Positions 14,958 through 22,885 of a DNA stretch of 55,200 nt are shown here, piece by piece. Where the stretch lies: positions 1 through 55,200 of IMG/VR virus record IMGVR_UViG_3300031355_000002. One strand, written 5' to 3'. Positions within the stretch are counted from its first letter, which is position 1. Each line of letters begins with the position of its first letter. The stretch is from a virus. The translations under genes and the position numbers were made by a program. Under the pieces are notes generated by a model. It ran no database searches. It saw nothing but the letters and a program-made list of their open reading frames with translations, and was not told where the DNA came from.

Positions 14958-15168
14958 TGGTCTTCTCCTTATCGTTTCTGTAAGCTAGGAGTAGAGACCC
15001 CAGCCATTCCTGCTCAGTCTCTGAGATTCCCGCACCATGATCCACCGACCCACACTCTGAGCAACCCCACTCAGTGCCGATTTGAAAGCCATTCACATCG
15101 CGGACTGTCTTGTTCATGAACAGACGACGTGCCTGGCATGAGTGGCAGTATGATTCAATGGTCTTCAT
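14944..15168 (-). CDS. Zinc-ribbon mini-protein
   Basis: 74 residues. Two Cys pairs (CHSC near residue 8, CSEC near 36) separated by a beta-prone stretch form a treble-clef or zinc-ribbon-like knuckle. AAGGAT lies before the ATG at 15168. Function unknown. Confidence 0.7.
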   Translation of the reverse strand: MKTIESYCHSCQARRLFMNKTVRDVNGFQIGTEWGCSECGSVDHGAGISETEQEWLGSLLLAYRNDKEKTNASD

Positions 15169-15170
15169 GG

Positions 15171-15479
15171 TTATCCTTCTGGTCGCTCGATTGTCATACC
15201 CACATGAATCTTGATACCGCGTCCCATGGACCAGCCGCTCATCGTCAGCTGAAGTTCATTACGGAGACGGCGCAGTACCTCTTCTATGGCACCGTCGTCT
15301 CCCCTCATCTTCCGGCAGTCATCAGTGACCCAAGCATGGAGAGCCGGAATTCCTTCGAGTTGTAGCGACACTATTGTCCTCCCGGCCACTTGAATGCTTC
15401 GGCCTTCCCCCACAACACCGCCCAGGCATCTTTGATACGACACCATAACGAACCGAGGAGTGGACGAGCAGGTATCCAC
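15171..15479 (-). CDS. Hypothetical protein, GTG start
   Basis: 102 residues. I used the GTG at 15479 because AAGGA lies about 7 nt upstream; an ATG 33 nt downstream has no site. The middle (SIQVAGRTIVSLQLEGIPAL) and the end (SMGRGIKIHVGMTIERPEG) are beta-prone. No family recognised. The start is less certain than for its neighbours. Confidence 0.5.
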   Translation of the reverse strand: MDTCSSTPRFVMVSYQRCLGGVVGEGRSIQVAGRTIVSLQLEGIPALHAWVTDDCRKMRGDDGAIEEVLRRLRNELQLTMSGWSMGRGIKIHVGMTIERPEG

Positions 15480-15491
15480 CTGCCATCCTTC

Positions 15492-15560
15492 TCAGTCTGT
15501 GTAGTTTGTGCGTGGTCGATCAACGTATAGAGTTGCCACATCACTCACCATCCTATTCAT
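15492..15560 (-). CDS. Possible 22-residue mini-gene in a small gap
   Basis: The gap 15480-15591 holds an ATG (15560) frame of 22 codons (MNRMVSDVATLYVDRPRTNY...) ending just before the ribosome site of the next gene. Its own ribosome site is weak. It may be a translational coupler or chance. Confidence 0.2.
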   Translation of the reverse strand: MNRMVSDVATLYVDRPRTNYTD

Positions 15561-15591
15561 GACACTCGACAGTGCATCTTTACGGGCATGT

Positions 15592-15771
15592 TCACTTACC
15601 CTCTGTGTCATTCAACCGATCTGATTCCTCCATTAATTCGTCCTCAATTTCGCGCCGTAATACAGCTAACACACCGAGAACTTCCACATAAGTGATGTCA
15701 TACTCCTTGCGAAAGTAATCAAGGACATGATGAAATCTGTCAAGAAGCTGATCTTGAGCTTTTGCTCCCAT
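15592..15771 (-). CDS. Small acidic helical hypothetical protein
   Basis: 59 residues starting MGAKAQDQLLDRFHHVLDYF; the start forms TGATG with the upstream stop. It is one long amphipathic helical region with an acidic end (EIEDELMEESDRLND). No function recognised. Confidence 0.6.
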   Translation of the reverse strand: MGAKAQDQLLDRFHHVLDYFRKEYDITYVEVLGVLAVLRREIEDELMEESDRLNDTEGK

Positions 15772-16481
15772 CACTTACCGTCCTTCGTATCATCGGGGAA
15801 TGGAGCATCCTTTGATCTCCATAGATCGACACCATTGTGACAGATACCATTCTTGTCGTCTCGACCGAAACGGAATTCACAGTGGTCATGGTGCTGGCAA
15901 TTGTCGCAGACACGGGCCTCTTCGTCTTCGTCTTCTTCGTCTTCTGCGTATTCAGCATCCTTCTGATGCACTTCCTCAGCCCCTTGCATGATGGCGGCGA
16001 GAGCATCTTCTGGATGCTTATCCTTGAAGTCAGGCGTCGTGCTCAGCATCCCAGCGGCAATGTGAATCGCCGTCTTCTGGAACTTGATGATAGAGATGGC
16101 AATATCGACTGTACGGCCACCCTCTTCGAGCCTATCGCCGTACTCTTCGATGACGAATGCTGTGAGCTTGTCGATCTCTTGTGAGACCTTCTGAAGCTCA
16201 TCACTGACCTTGCCAACCTCGGAGAGCGCGACGACCGCTTCCTGTGCCTTCCGAAGAGGCTCTGGTACTTCCTTCCAAAGCTTTGCTATTGCCCTCGCTG
16301 ATTTGGGGTCCTTGGCGACCAGGGTCTCGAGGCGCGTCAATGCTTCATTCTCTGTCTGTCCTACTGAGTGGAAGCCAGCACACTCGAGGTCCCACCCCTT
16401 GCCGTTCGGCCACTGTGTGAGCTTTGCGGGTTTGCCTGCCAGTGATCGTTGCAGATTCAACAGCCGTTCTGAGACTTCCAT
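15771..16481 (-). CDS. Hypothetical protein with C-terminal Cys/His cluster
   Basis: 236 residues. The N-terminal ~50 residues (GKPAKLTQWPNGKGWDLECA, then GFHSVGQTENEAL) look like a small beta fold; the middle is helical. An acidic EDEEDEDEEA stretch is followed by CDNCQHHDHCEFRF and GICHNGVDLW, a probable zinc-binding knuckle. No family recognised. Translation is coupled to the downstream gene by TGATG. Confidence 0.65.
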   Translation of the reverse strand: MEVSERLLNLQRSLAGKPAKLTQWPNGKGWDLECAGFHSVGQTENEALTRLETLVAKDPKSARAIAKLWKEVPEPLRKAQEAVVALSEVGKVSDELQKVSQEIDKLTAFVIEEYGDRLEEGGRTVDIAISIIKFQKTAIHIAAGMLSTTPDFKDKHPEDALAAIMQGAEEVHQKDAEYAEDEEDEDEEARVCDNCQHHDHCEFRFGRDDKNGICHNGVDLWRSKDAPFPDDTKDGK

Positions 16482-16482
16482 G

Positions 16483-16746
16483 CTACACTCCCCTTATCGC
16501 ATGATTGATAGAAACTTCATCGTGTTTGACTACCACGACGAATGGGCCATCTGACCCAATAAACACGATGTACTTATCCTGCCCTGCTCGTCCGCTCTGC
16601 AGCTGCTCAGCCAAAGCATTGACCGCGCCTTGTGATTCCCTGTACCTCTTCTCCGCGTTGTCTCTACGCTCGAGCATCACGGTCATCTCGTTATGTGCCG
16701 CGATATATTGCTTCGCTAGCGTGTGGAGTTGTTCATCAGTCATCAT
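16483..16746 (-). CDS. Small coiled-coil plus beta-strand protein (family member 1)
   Basis: 87 residues. The first ~50 form a charged coil (MMTDEQLHTLAKQYIAAHNE onward). The last ~35 are strands (KYIVFIGSDGPFVVVVKHDE). The same plan occurs in the genes at 17185-17454 and 17454-17723, suggesting duplication. The start is ATGA-coupled to the upstream gene with GGTGGAG ahead. Confidence 0.65.
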   Translation of the reverse strand: MMTDEQLHTLAKQYIAAHNEMTVMLERRDNAEKRYRESQGAVNALAEQLQSGRAGQDKYIVFIGSDGPFVVVVKHDEVSINHAIRGV

Positions 16747-17195
16747 ACTCCACCTCCATCGGTGAGCTTCTTTGCCTTGAACTCTTCGAAGACCATCGGC
16801 TCTTCCTTGTCGATGATAACACCGTCAGTGTCACGCGCCAGATCGTACAGATAACTGCAGTACTGACGATACTCCGAGACCATGCGACGAAGATTCCCTA
16901 TGGCCTCGGGTACCGCGTCCTTGACGAACGTAGCAGGCGTGATGATGTCGAGATGAGCGATTAGGAACTTCCGAATCTCATCGATGTGCTCAGCAGCTGT
17001 GCGCATCTTTTCGTAATCCTCCGGACCTTTAAACGTCATATCCTCAAGGATCTCAGAAGATACACCGAGCTGTTGCTGCAACTCGAGTATCCAGCGTCGT
17101 GCCTCATGCTCGCGCTCAGTCTTGTACTCTGATGGATCGAGCAGTTGCTTACGGAGCGTTTCCTTAGGTGTTGCTTGTCCTTGCTTAGGATCCAT
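16743..17195 (-). CDS. Hypothetical helical protein
   Basis: 150 residues starting MDPKQGQATPKETLRKQLLD. I chose the ATG at 17195 because GGGAGGGG lies 6-8 nt upstream; earlier in-frame starts would run deep into the neighbouring gene. It is largely helical (REHEARRWILELQQQLGVSS, EAIGNLRRMVSEYRQYCSYL). No motif recognised. Confidence 0.65.
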   Translation of the reverse strand: MDPKQGQATPKETLRKQLLDPSEYKTEREHEARRWILELQQQLGVSSEILEDMTFKGPEDYEKMRTAAEHIDEIRKFLIAHLDIITPATFVKDAVPEAIGNLRRMVSEYRQYCSYLYDLARDTDGVIIDKEEPMVFEEFKAKKLTDGGGV

Positions 17196-17454
17196 TGTCA
17201 TCCCCTCCCACCACGAACCCATCCACAACGCTGATGTTCCCAGCAGTTCCGATGAGCAGCACAGTGTCCTGGACAATGACTGCACGTGGTTCGGTCGCCA
17301 TCTTCAACTCGGCGAGGACATGAGCATGCTGGTCACGTTTCTTCTTGATCTTGCTGATTGCATCCTTGATTCTCGATTCTTGAGTCTTGAGGTCTTCGAG
17401 GTCACCCGTGTATCGTATATAGTTCCGAGCAGCTATCTCGTGTCTACCCTCCAT
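17185..17454 (-). CDS. Small coiled-coil plus beta-strand protein (family member 2)
   Basis: 89 residues starting MEGRHEIAARNYIRYTGDLE. A coil to residue ~48 is followed by strands (PRAVIVQDTVLLIGTAGNIS). The start forms TGATG with the upstream stop, with GAGGAG ahead. Confidence 0.65.
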   Translation of the reverse strand: MEGRHEIAARNYIRYTGDLEDLKTQESRIKDAISKIKKKRDQHAHVLAELKMATEPRAVIVQDTVLLIGTAGNISVVDGFVVGGDDNGS

Positions 17455-17723
17455 CACTTGGTCTCCTCTTCTGCCAGGTAAACAGTGACGCCTGTCTCGT
17501 GAACCACATGAACGACTACAGCATTGTCAACGATCCAGGTTCGAGTGCGAATGTTGTTGCCAACCTTGTTGAGCAGCTTCTTCGCGATCTCCTCCTTCTT
17601 CTTCTTGAACTCATCAAGCTCACGCTCCAACGAGCTGATGTCCTGCTCGATCTTCGTTGCTTGATTCCTCACGACCACCAACTCTTCGGCCAGTGTCTGA
17701 CCTTCGCCCTTCTTCTTGTCCAT
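17454..17723 (-). CDS. Small coiled-coil plus beta-strand protein (family member 3)
   Basis: 89 residues starting MDKKKGEGQTLAEELVVVRN. I prefer the ATG at 17723, since AAGGA lies about 8 nt upstream, while the ATG at 17732 would sit on top of that site. A coil to residue ~55 is followed by RTWIVDNAVVVHVVHETGVT. Confidence 0.6.
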   Translation of the reverse strand: MDKKKGEGQTLAEELVVVRNQATKIEQDISSLERELDEFKKKKEEIAKKLLNKVGNNIRTRTWIVDNAVVVHVVHETGVTVYLAEEETK

Positions 17724-17769
17724 CGTACTCATCCTTTCACTGATCCCCGTACTACAGATACTCGTACCG

Positions 17770-17801
17770 CGGGATAACCGTCGCTTATGACGATCATCCC
17801 G
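17770..17801. other. Imperfect hairpin in an intergenic gap
   Basis: CGGGATAACCGTC and GACGATCATCCCG pair over 11 of 13 positions around GCTTAT. No T-run follows in either direction. It lies between the 42-residue basic gene and the small coiled-coil genes and may affect mRNA stability. Confidence 0.3.
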
Positions 17802-17811
17802 TAGACAAGTA

Positions 17812-17940
17812 TTACTTCTTCTTTACCGGGCAAGACTGACCCGCCTGTTGGCGTCGGCCTTTCCCGCTACCGGTGCGTGATTGGAAACTACCTTTGAACG
17901 GCCCTGTTCCATCACGCTTGCCACGTTGCTTTGCGCCCAT
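17812..17940 (-). CDS. Short basic protein, 42 residues
   Basis: A complete small gene with GGAGG 6 nt before the ATG at 17940. The product starts MGAKQRGKRDGTGPFKGSFQ and ends in KKK: about a third Lys/Arg, Gly-rich and probably disordered. It lies 14 nt downstream of the terminase large subunit on the same strand. The strong ribosome site argues that it is translated. It could bind DNA or RNA by charge; function unknown. Confidence 0.6.
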   Translation of the reverse strand: MGAKQRGKRDGTGPFKGSFQSRTGSGKGRRQQAGQSCPVKKK

Positions 17941-17954
17941 GATTCACCTCCTTC

Positions 17955-19517
17955 CTAATATGGGTTGTCGACCTCTCCTTCCTCGCTTTCGTTGATGAGC
18001 TGGATAGCCCTGCGCAATGCCATCTCTGCACCATCAGGACCATCGTCATAGTCACCGTTTGGAAAGTCCATGAACTGCTGGCGCATGATCACAGCCCCTG
18101 GCGAACGACGCTTGAACTTCACTCGCTTCCTTGTGATGTACGAAGTCCATCGCCGGATACGGACTGGCTTCGGGATCTTCCCCGTACCTATGCCCTCAAT
18201 AGGAACGAGTATTTTCTGGCGTACTGCTTCGTTCTCACACTCAGGTACGATAAGTTCCTGGAACTGCTCGTCCTCTACGACTGCCACATCAGCTTCGAAC
18301 TCTGACGCTAAGTCAACGTATCTCGCCACCATATCTTGCATCGGACGGCGTGACATATCAGCATCAAGATAGATATTCAGTTTCTCATCTATGGCCAGCA
18401 TCACGATAGCCTGGTAGTCACCGACCTTGTCACGTTTGCCCTTAGATGGGTCGAGCGCCATCACTCGGACGATGCAGTCATCCGGCCACTCGTCGAACCA
18501 GACGTCCTCACCTTCGAAGAGATCAGGCATCCACTCACACTTGGACGGATCGATGGGGTTGTTCTGCTTCTCGGACTCAAATGCAGCGTGCCCCTCTGAT
18601 GCTCGCATGAACATTAGAGCGTAAAGGTCTTCGAGCTCTGGCCACAGCACACGCGCTGATTCTACCATCTCCTTTTCATGCTGCTCATAGAATCGCTGAG
18701 CGTTAGCGTCTGCCTCCTCGACCGTCACCGAGTTGTCTCGAAGAATAAGCTCCCACTGCTCCCACAGGTCCATCCGATCTGGCCACTGCTCCATCGCAAC
18801 GTAGAACGACGTTTCCCAACCCGGCAATCGGCTGCAATGTGAGACGAGACAGTCGCGGTGCACTATCGTACCCGAGACAATAATATTCGTACCAGGTGCA
18901 CCCGCCTTGAAGGCACCCTTAGTTGCCCAGTCTCGAGTAGTGGACCGAATCTGCTTTGAGTACGCTGCTTCATCACCTTCTGGATCATCGATAATGAGGA
19001 GCGTTGGTCGATCCGCTCCCTTGCGTCGACCACGTATTTTCTGACCAGTGCCGAGAGGTTCGACTCTGATCCCATTCTTTGTGAGAATGCCCTCACTGCT
19101 CCACTGCTTGCCCTTGCCACAGACGGTAGGGTAATCTCTAGCGAGCGCATCATTGTTCTCCAACTCTTCTTGAATACCTTGGACGTGCTTCACCGACTGA
19201 CTATATGTGTCAGCCACTGGGATGATGTACTTCTCACTCTGCGTACAGATCGACCACATTGGGAGCAGGAAGTTGAAGAAGGTAGACTTCGCATAGCCTC
19301 GCGGGAACACCTCTGCTGCGCGAACACCCCGCTTCTTCGACCAGCGACGTATGCGCTTGTCCATCTCGTGGTGATGTCGACCCCACGGCCGAGTGAAATA
19401 ATGCGGGAAGTACTTCTTGCCCCACGGCAGCAACGATGAACGACCAGACGTTCGGCTCGACAGCGTCTTGGCTATCGTCCTGCGTATGGTGTCGCGGATC
19501 TCTGCTTGTCCTAGCAT
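17955..19517 (-). CDS. terL: Terminase large subunit
   Basis: 520 residues: ATPase plus nuclease that packages DNA into proheads. The deviant Walker A is FPRGYAKST (71-79), Walker B LLIIDDPEGDE (173-183), and a C-motif-like IIVSGT follows. The nuclease half begins MALDPSKGKRDKVGDYQAI, with the first catalytic Asp, and continues through ADVAVVEDEQFQ and a C-terminal Asp-rich region (GDYDDGPDGAEM). The length is normal for the family. The start lies 1 nt after the preceding stop. The small subunit and the portal are on the same strand, as expected. Confidence 0.92.
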   Translation of the reverse strand: MLGQAEIRDTIRRTIAKTLSSRTSGRSSLLPWGKKYFPHYFTRPWGRHHHEMDKRIRRWSKKRGVRAAEVFPRGYAKSTFFNFLLPMWSICTQSEKYIIPVADTYSQSVKHVQGIQEELENNDALARDYPTVCGKGKQWSSEGILTKNGIRVEPLGTGQKIRGRRKGADRPTLLIIDDPEGDEAAYSKQIRSTTRDWATKGAFKAGAPGTNIIVSGTIVHRDCLVSHCSRLPGWETSFYVAMEQWPDRMDLWEQWELILRDNSVTVEEADANAQRFYEQHEKEMVESARVLWPELEDLYALMFMRASEGHAAFESEKQNNPIDPSKCEWMPDLFEGEDVWFDEWPDDCIVRVMALDPSKGKRDKVGDYQAIVMLAIDEKLNIYLDADMSRRPMQDMVARYVDLASEFEADVAVVEDEQFQELIVPECENEAVRQKILVPIEGIGTGKIPKPVRIRRWTSYITRKRVKFKRRSPGAVIMRQQFMDFPNGDYDDGPDGAEMALRRAIQLINESEEGEVDNPY

Positions 19518-19518
19518 C

Positions 19519-19731
19519 CTATCCCCGAGTCATCAACTTCAGACGAGCATCCTCTTCGACTTTGTCCATCAGTTGAATCGAGCGTCCGTCTTCGTGCATC
19601 ATCCATCCATCGAATCCGAAATGCGCTTCCGCCATACTGTGCAACGTGAGGTATGGTTGGCCACGCTCTAATTGGAAGACTTTAGGTTTGAATCCCCGCT
19701 GACTCGGCGTTACCGTCACCTGAATCTTCAT
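19519..19731 (-). CDS. Hypothetical protein between terminase subunits
   Basis: 70 residues starting MKIQVTVTPSQRGFKPKVFQ. AGGAGG lies 9 nt before the ATG at 19731, inside the 3' end of the small-subunit gene (50-nt overlap). A beta-prone first half leads to a helical second half. Not recognised. Confidence 0.65.
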   Translation of the reverse strand: MKIQVTVTPSQRGFKPKVFQLERGQPYLTLHSMAEAHFGFDGWMMHEDGRSIQLMDKVEEDARLKLMTRG

Positions 19732-20293
19732 AGTCGTCTACCTCCTGTGGGGTTCGTTGCTCGAGCGTCTTCATCAGTTCATCCCCTAGCTCGGTAACGA
19801 ACTTTGAACAGTCTTCTTCATCCATGTACTTCGATGCGACATTCTCAGCCAGGTCGGCAACTTGCATTGCGATCTGCACTGCCTCCTGCGCAATCATCTG
19901 TTTGGCATTCTGGAGGATGAGTGCGTCTGGGACCTTGCCCTCGAGTCGATTCCACAACTCCTGGAAGAACTTGAACTCACCGAGCTCGGACTGCATCACT
20001 GCGCGACGAATCATCTTCTCGGCGCGGGTGATCCGGTCGCCTCTGTGCTGTGTGGGTTCAGAGACTACACGCTTGAGTATTGCTGTGAGAGAGGGAGTAC
20101 GGGGACGCCCGGCAGATGCTTGCGGGTCGAGGTTGACCATTCCCGCTCGAGAGCCGGGGTTGTTTCCCGATCCTACACCGGGCATCCTGATTGAGCGTCG
20201 ACCCTTCTTCTTCTTTGCTTTCTTCGCCTTCTTCTTAGGTGACTTCTTCTTAGTTGTCTTCTTCGCCTTCTTGGATGCCTTCTTCTTTGCCAT
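19682..20293 (-). CDS. Probable terminase small subunit with Lys-rich N-terminal tail
   Basis: 203 residues. Residues 1-33 are almost all Lys, Ala and Ser (histone H1-like). Then come PGSRAGMVNLDPQASAGRPR, TPSLTAILKRVV and a helical region RAEKMIRRAVMQSELGEFKF, ending ELWNRLEGKVPDAL. This resembles small-subunit-like phage proteins with an R-K-S/P-L-T motif. Position immediately before terL supports the assignment. The basic tail could aid DNA binding at the packaging site. AGGAGG precedes the ATG; a candidate promoter lies upstream. Confidence 0.65.
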   Translation of the reverse strand: MAKKKASKKAKKTTKKKSPKKKAKKAKKKKGRRSIRMPGVGSGNNPGSRAGMVNLDPQASAGRPRTPSLTAILKRVVSEPTQHRGDRITRAEKMIRRAVMQSELGEFKFFQELWNRLEGKVPDALILQNAKQMIAQEAVQIAMQVADLAENVASKYMDEEDCSKFVTELGDELMKTLEQRTPQEVDDYEDSGDGNAESAGIQT

Positions 20294-20338
20294 ACCGTTA
20301 CTCCTCCTACTCTCTCCGGCTACTTTTTGGTCAGCTGT

Positions 20339-20367
20339 ATATTAGGGGCAGTATCTGCAGAAGTCAG
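20339..20367 (-). promoter_or_regulatory. Candidate promoter for the packaging/head operon
   Basis: On the minus strand CTGACT, a 17-bp spacer and TAATAT stand about 46-74 nt ahead of the terminase small-subunit ATG. The match is moderate (4/6 and 4/6). A phage sigma factor (32092-32616) could use a different consensus, so this is tentative. Confidence 0.3.
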
Positions 20368-20410
20368 CGGTTTTTGGCAAGAAAATGGTATGTCCACTGA
20401 GGTGACCTCT

Positions 20411-20442
20411 AAAGAAAAGACCCCAGGTGGTTAAACCTGAGG
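20411..20442 (-). terminator. Intrinsic terminator after the small membrane-protein gene
   Basis: On the minus strand CCTCAGGT and ACCTGGGG pair over 8 bp (one G-U) around TTAACC, followed by TCTTTTCTTT. It lies about 36 nt after the stop of the 20478-20795 gene and before the packaging operon, so it insulates the two units. Confidence 0.65.
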
Positions 20443-20477
20443 CCTCTTCTTCAGAATGTACAGATGTACGTCGTCAG

Positions 20478-20795
20478 CTACGCATTTGCTCCGGTGAACC
20501 TCCCGCTTCGGACTGTGGGCCTCCAGGCGGTCGCCGGGTTGATAGACTCGCGCACAGTGGCAGCCCCGCACCTCACGCTCTCCGTTTCGTGAATGGTCGG
20601 CGGTGGCGTCCAGGCCGATCTGTGCTCATAGTTATTCACATTGGTGAACGCCGTCTGCACCACACTGGAGCAGGCAGAGCATTCCATGCACATCTCCATC
20701 TGGGTGTAACTCTCCGGCGGTCCGGTGCACACCACTGCCACTGCCACTGCGATCAACAGTAGCAGCAGTGCAACGACTCCGATCAGGCAACGCAT
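20478..20795 (-). CDS. Small membrane-anchored or secreted Cys-rich protein
   Basis: 105 residues. MRCLIGVVALLLLLIAVAVA is a long hydrophobic N-terminal segment (residues 3-22), either an uncleaved anchor or a signal peptide. The remainder holds several Cys (EMCMECSACSS) and is Thr/Ser-rich. AAAGGAGG precedes the ATG by 5 nt, indicating good expression. The gene is 44 nt downstream of the resolvase gene and followed by a terminator. A spanin or inner-membrane immunity role is conceivable but unsupported. Confidence 0.65.
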   Translation of the reverse strand: MRCLIGVVALLLLLIAVAVAVVCTGPPESYTQMEMCMECSACSSVVQTAFTNVNNYEHRSAWTPPPTIHETESVRCGAATVRESINPATAWRPTVRSGRFTGANA

Positions 20796-20839
20796 ACGTG
20801 CCTCCTTTCAAAGGCCCTCAGTGAATACTTCGAAACGTA

Positions 20840-21364
20840 TCATTTCTTCCGGGATCTAGCAGCCCGTTTCTTGGACTTCCTGGCCGCGGAAAGCTTCTCC
20901 ATCCCACCTTTCCTGAGATACCAGTCACCTATCCCCACTGCGTCTGCTTCGTTGTGATCCTCTCCAGCCCAGTCCCAGTACTTCCGAACCCGCTTCTGCG
21001 TGATCTCCTTCGGAACCGTACCCTTCCACATCCTCACTGGAACCAATCGAACTCGAGCGGGATCAAGCTTCTCTCGCAGAGCCATAACGAGGCCGAAGAG
21101 CTTCAGAATCGCACCCGAATTCCGAGCGGCTGCACCCTTCCCCGAATCGTAGTGACTCGGAAGCTCGATCAACACTACACTGCCACAGGGTATCTCAGAG
21201 TAAACCTTGCGGATCATCTTATCGTGTGACTCGGGCCATTCAGCAGCAACCTTCAAAACGCCCGAGTCGACCAGCTCCCATTCATCATTCCTCCACTCTC
21301 CAGTCGAGAAGAACGCCCATCCGAGCGCTTTCACCGACGGGTCCACACACAATACAGTGCCCAT
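20840..21364 (-). CDS. RuvC-like Holliday-junction resolvase
   Basis: 174 residues from the ATG at 21364 (AAAGGAG upstream). The RNase-H-like fold is visible: VLCVDPSVKALGWAFF with Asp8, VVLIELPSHYDSGKGAAARN with Glu67, a helix AILKLFGLVMALRE, and DHNEADAVGIGDWYL with Glu139/Asp141. These match the acidic catalytic set of RuvC. The C terminus is a basic tail (KSKKRAARSRKK). It would resolve branched replication or recombination intermediates before packaging. It is the first leftward gene from the divergent control region. Confidence 0.85.
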   Translation of the reverse strand: MGTVLCVDPSVKALGWAFFSTGEWRNDEWELVDSGVLKVAAEWPESHDKMIRKVYSEIPCGSVVLIELPSHYDSGKGAAARNSGAILKLFGLVMALREKLDPARVRLVPVRMWKGTVPKEITQKRVRKYWDWAGEDHNEADAVGIGDWYLRKGGMEKLSAARKSKKRAARSRKK

Positions 21365-22049
21365 ATCCGCTCCTTTCGCGATCGATAGCAGCATGGTAAT
21401 TTCATCAGACACAATACGATATACTCCAACAGATCGAATGCAGATTCTCTTCTGGAAGTCTCCAAAACCATACCACGAGAATCTATGCTACTAGAGTATG
21501 GAAGAGAATCGCTTCTCACAATTCGCCCAATAGACCCCGTCAGCACGCTCCAATCGCCGTTTTGGCCAAACGTGCCCGCAGTTGCCTCATACTCAAGGAT
21601 AACCGAAAGACAGACGATACCTGCGTTGGAGACGCTTAGAATCCTCCCTAGCCGGCTCTGGGCACACAAATTCGCGTACCTGCGTCTCTGAAAACTTCAC
21701 GGAAGCCCATTTCGACTGGCGTGCTAGAGTTTGTTCATGAAGTTGAAAACCACCACAAAACACAGATTCTTGTCGGGCTACTCCGGTGCATATATATGTA
21801 TGATGTAAGACCACCACTTTGCTCCCAGCCCATCCTATCTCCCCGCCAGCGCGCTTTTAGACACTTACACTCATATATATATATACATATACATGTTATC
21901 TCTTATATATAATATCATATGTAATAATATATCTCTCTCACACACACGTACTGCTGGACGTCCCCCGCGTGTTTGTGTGTGCGACGACAACGCCCCGTGT
22001 CTGTATCTATATATATATGTATGAGTGAAAGATTCTCCCAAACGGGCGG
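21365..22049. promoter_or_regulatory. Gene-free divergent control region
   Basis: No convincing gene is present between the leftward resolvase and the rightward early operon. The left part (21440-21520) has three GAGAATC-type sites in alternating orientation. The right part (21868-22027) is AT-rich with a long imperfect inverted repeat and runs of CA/TG. The rightward promoter lies at the right end. A replication origin or switch is plausible. No good leftward sigma-70 promoter was found. Confidence 0.5.
21868..22027. repeat. Nested inverted repeat, AT-rich
   Basis: Arms 21868-21893 and 22002-22027 are reverse complements at 23 of 26 positions (CACTCATATATATATATACA-type). Inside, CACACACACG (21939-21948) faces CGTGTTTGTGTGTG (21968-21981). 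The outer arms are separated by 108 nt. Such a structure could extrude as a cruciform or melt easily. Confidence 0.6.
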
Positions 22050-22077
22050 TTGACTTTCGCTGCGCGTACATTATAAA
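22050..22077 (+). promoter_or_regulatory. Sigma-70-type promoter of the rightward early operon
   Basis: TTGACT (22050-22055), a 16-bp spacer and TATAAA (22072-22077), each 5/6 to consensus. Transcription would begin near 22084, about 17 nt before the first ATG, with AAAGGAG between. This is the best promoter match in the window. Confidence 0.65.
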
Positions 22078-22100
22078 CACGCGACGGAAAGGAGCGCGCC

Positions 22101-22382
22101 ATGAAGAGGTTGGAGTGGACGAGAGACGACAATGATAGGCTGCTGGCCAAGCTTGACGACATCGAGATGCTCATAGGCTGGTGGTGGACTGAAGACGATG
22201 AGATACAACACGCTTACTACAGGATCTTCGAGAAGGGTAAGCAGATCAAGAAGAGCAACGTCCTCCACGGCAAGACTGCAATCAGACGTACAATGACTGC
22301 TGCACGTAAGAAGGCCGTGGACATTCTCAGAGAGCGATACCTAAGACTTCAGTCGCTGCTCGAAAGCTACGGAGAGATCTAG
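22101..22382 (+). CDS. Hypothetical protein, first early gene
   Basis: 93 residues. It begins MKRLEWTRDDNDRLLAKLDD and is charged and helical with a WWW triplet at residues 27-29. AAAGGAG lies 6 nt before the ATG. As the first gene after the strong promoter, it is likely an early host-takeover protein; no family recognised. Confidence 0.75.
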   Translation: MKRLEWTRDDNDRLLAKLDDIEMLIGWWWTEDDEIQHAYYRIFEKGKQIKKSNVLHGKTAIRRTMTAARKKAVDILRERYLRLQSLLESYGEI

Positions 22383-22383
22383 A

Positions 22384-22872
22384 ATGCAAACGTTCCTACC
22401 ATTCCCAGACTTTCAGAAGAGCGCTCGTATACTCGATAACAGGCGACTCGGCAAACAGCGGGTTGAGACACTTCAGATTCTGAGAGCTCTGACATATCCA
22501 AACGCTGCATGGCGCAATCATCCCGCTGTGAAGATGTGGAGAAACCATCGCCATGCGCTCGCACTCTACGGCGTCACTATATGCCGTGAGTGGCGATCCC
22601 GGGGATTCTGTGATCGTACAGAGGCCAAGATTGCACGATTCCTCCCGTGTCCCCTGAACCAAAAGCAGCACAGACATCACTGTCAGATTAGCGAGTCACA
22701 GACACAAGTGAGAGTCGAATACTACGACTACTACTGGGAGTTCCCACTACCGAGCTGGTTCGGCTCTGAGAAGTTCCACCGAGCGCATCGGTCGAACCTG
22801 AAGCGTAAGGATTCAGTTTATTACAAGAAGTTCCGGATCTCCAGCCGCCTGCCGTACGTGTGGCCAGTATAG
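22384..22872 (+). CDS. Pyrimidine-dimer DNA glycosylase-like protein
   Basis: 162 residues. MQTFLPFPDFQKSARILDNR, then RLGKQRVETLQILRAL, WRNHPAVKMWRNHRHALALYG and PSWFGSEKFHRAHRSNLKRK, ending LPYVWPV, match the MSMEG_6728 / endonuclease V-like pyrimidine-dimer glycosylase family. These proteins excise UV photoproducts. The start is 1 nt after the preceding stop. A repair gene near the head of an early operon is common in phages. Confidence 0.8.
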   Translation: MQTFLPFPDFQKSARILDNRRLGKQRVETLQILRALTYPNAAWRNHPAVKMWRNHRHALALYGVTICREWRSRGFCDRTEAKIARFLPCPLNQKQHRHHCQISESQTQVRVEYYDYYWEFPLPSWFGSEKFHRAHRSNLKRKDSVYYKKFRISSRLPYVWPV

Positions 22873-22885
22873 GAAGAAGCCAACA

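Noticed and set aside
21593-21912. Small open frames in the divergent control region
   Set aside because: None has a ribosome site or plausible protein character, and they overlap the AT-rich repeat.
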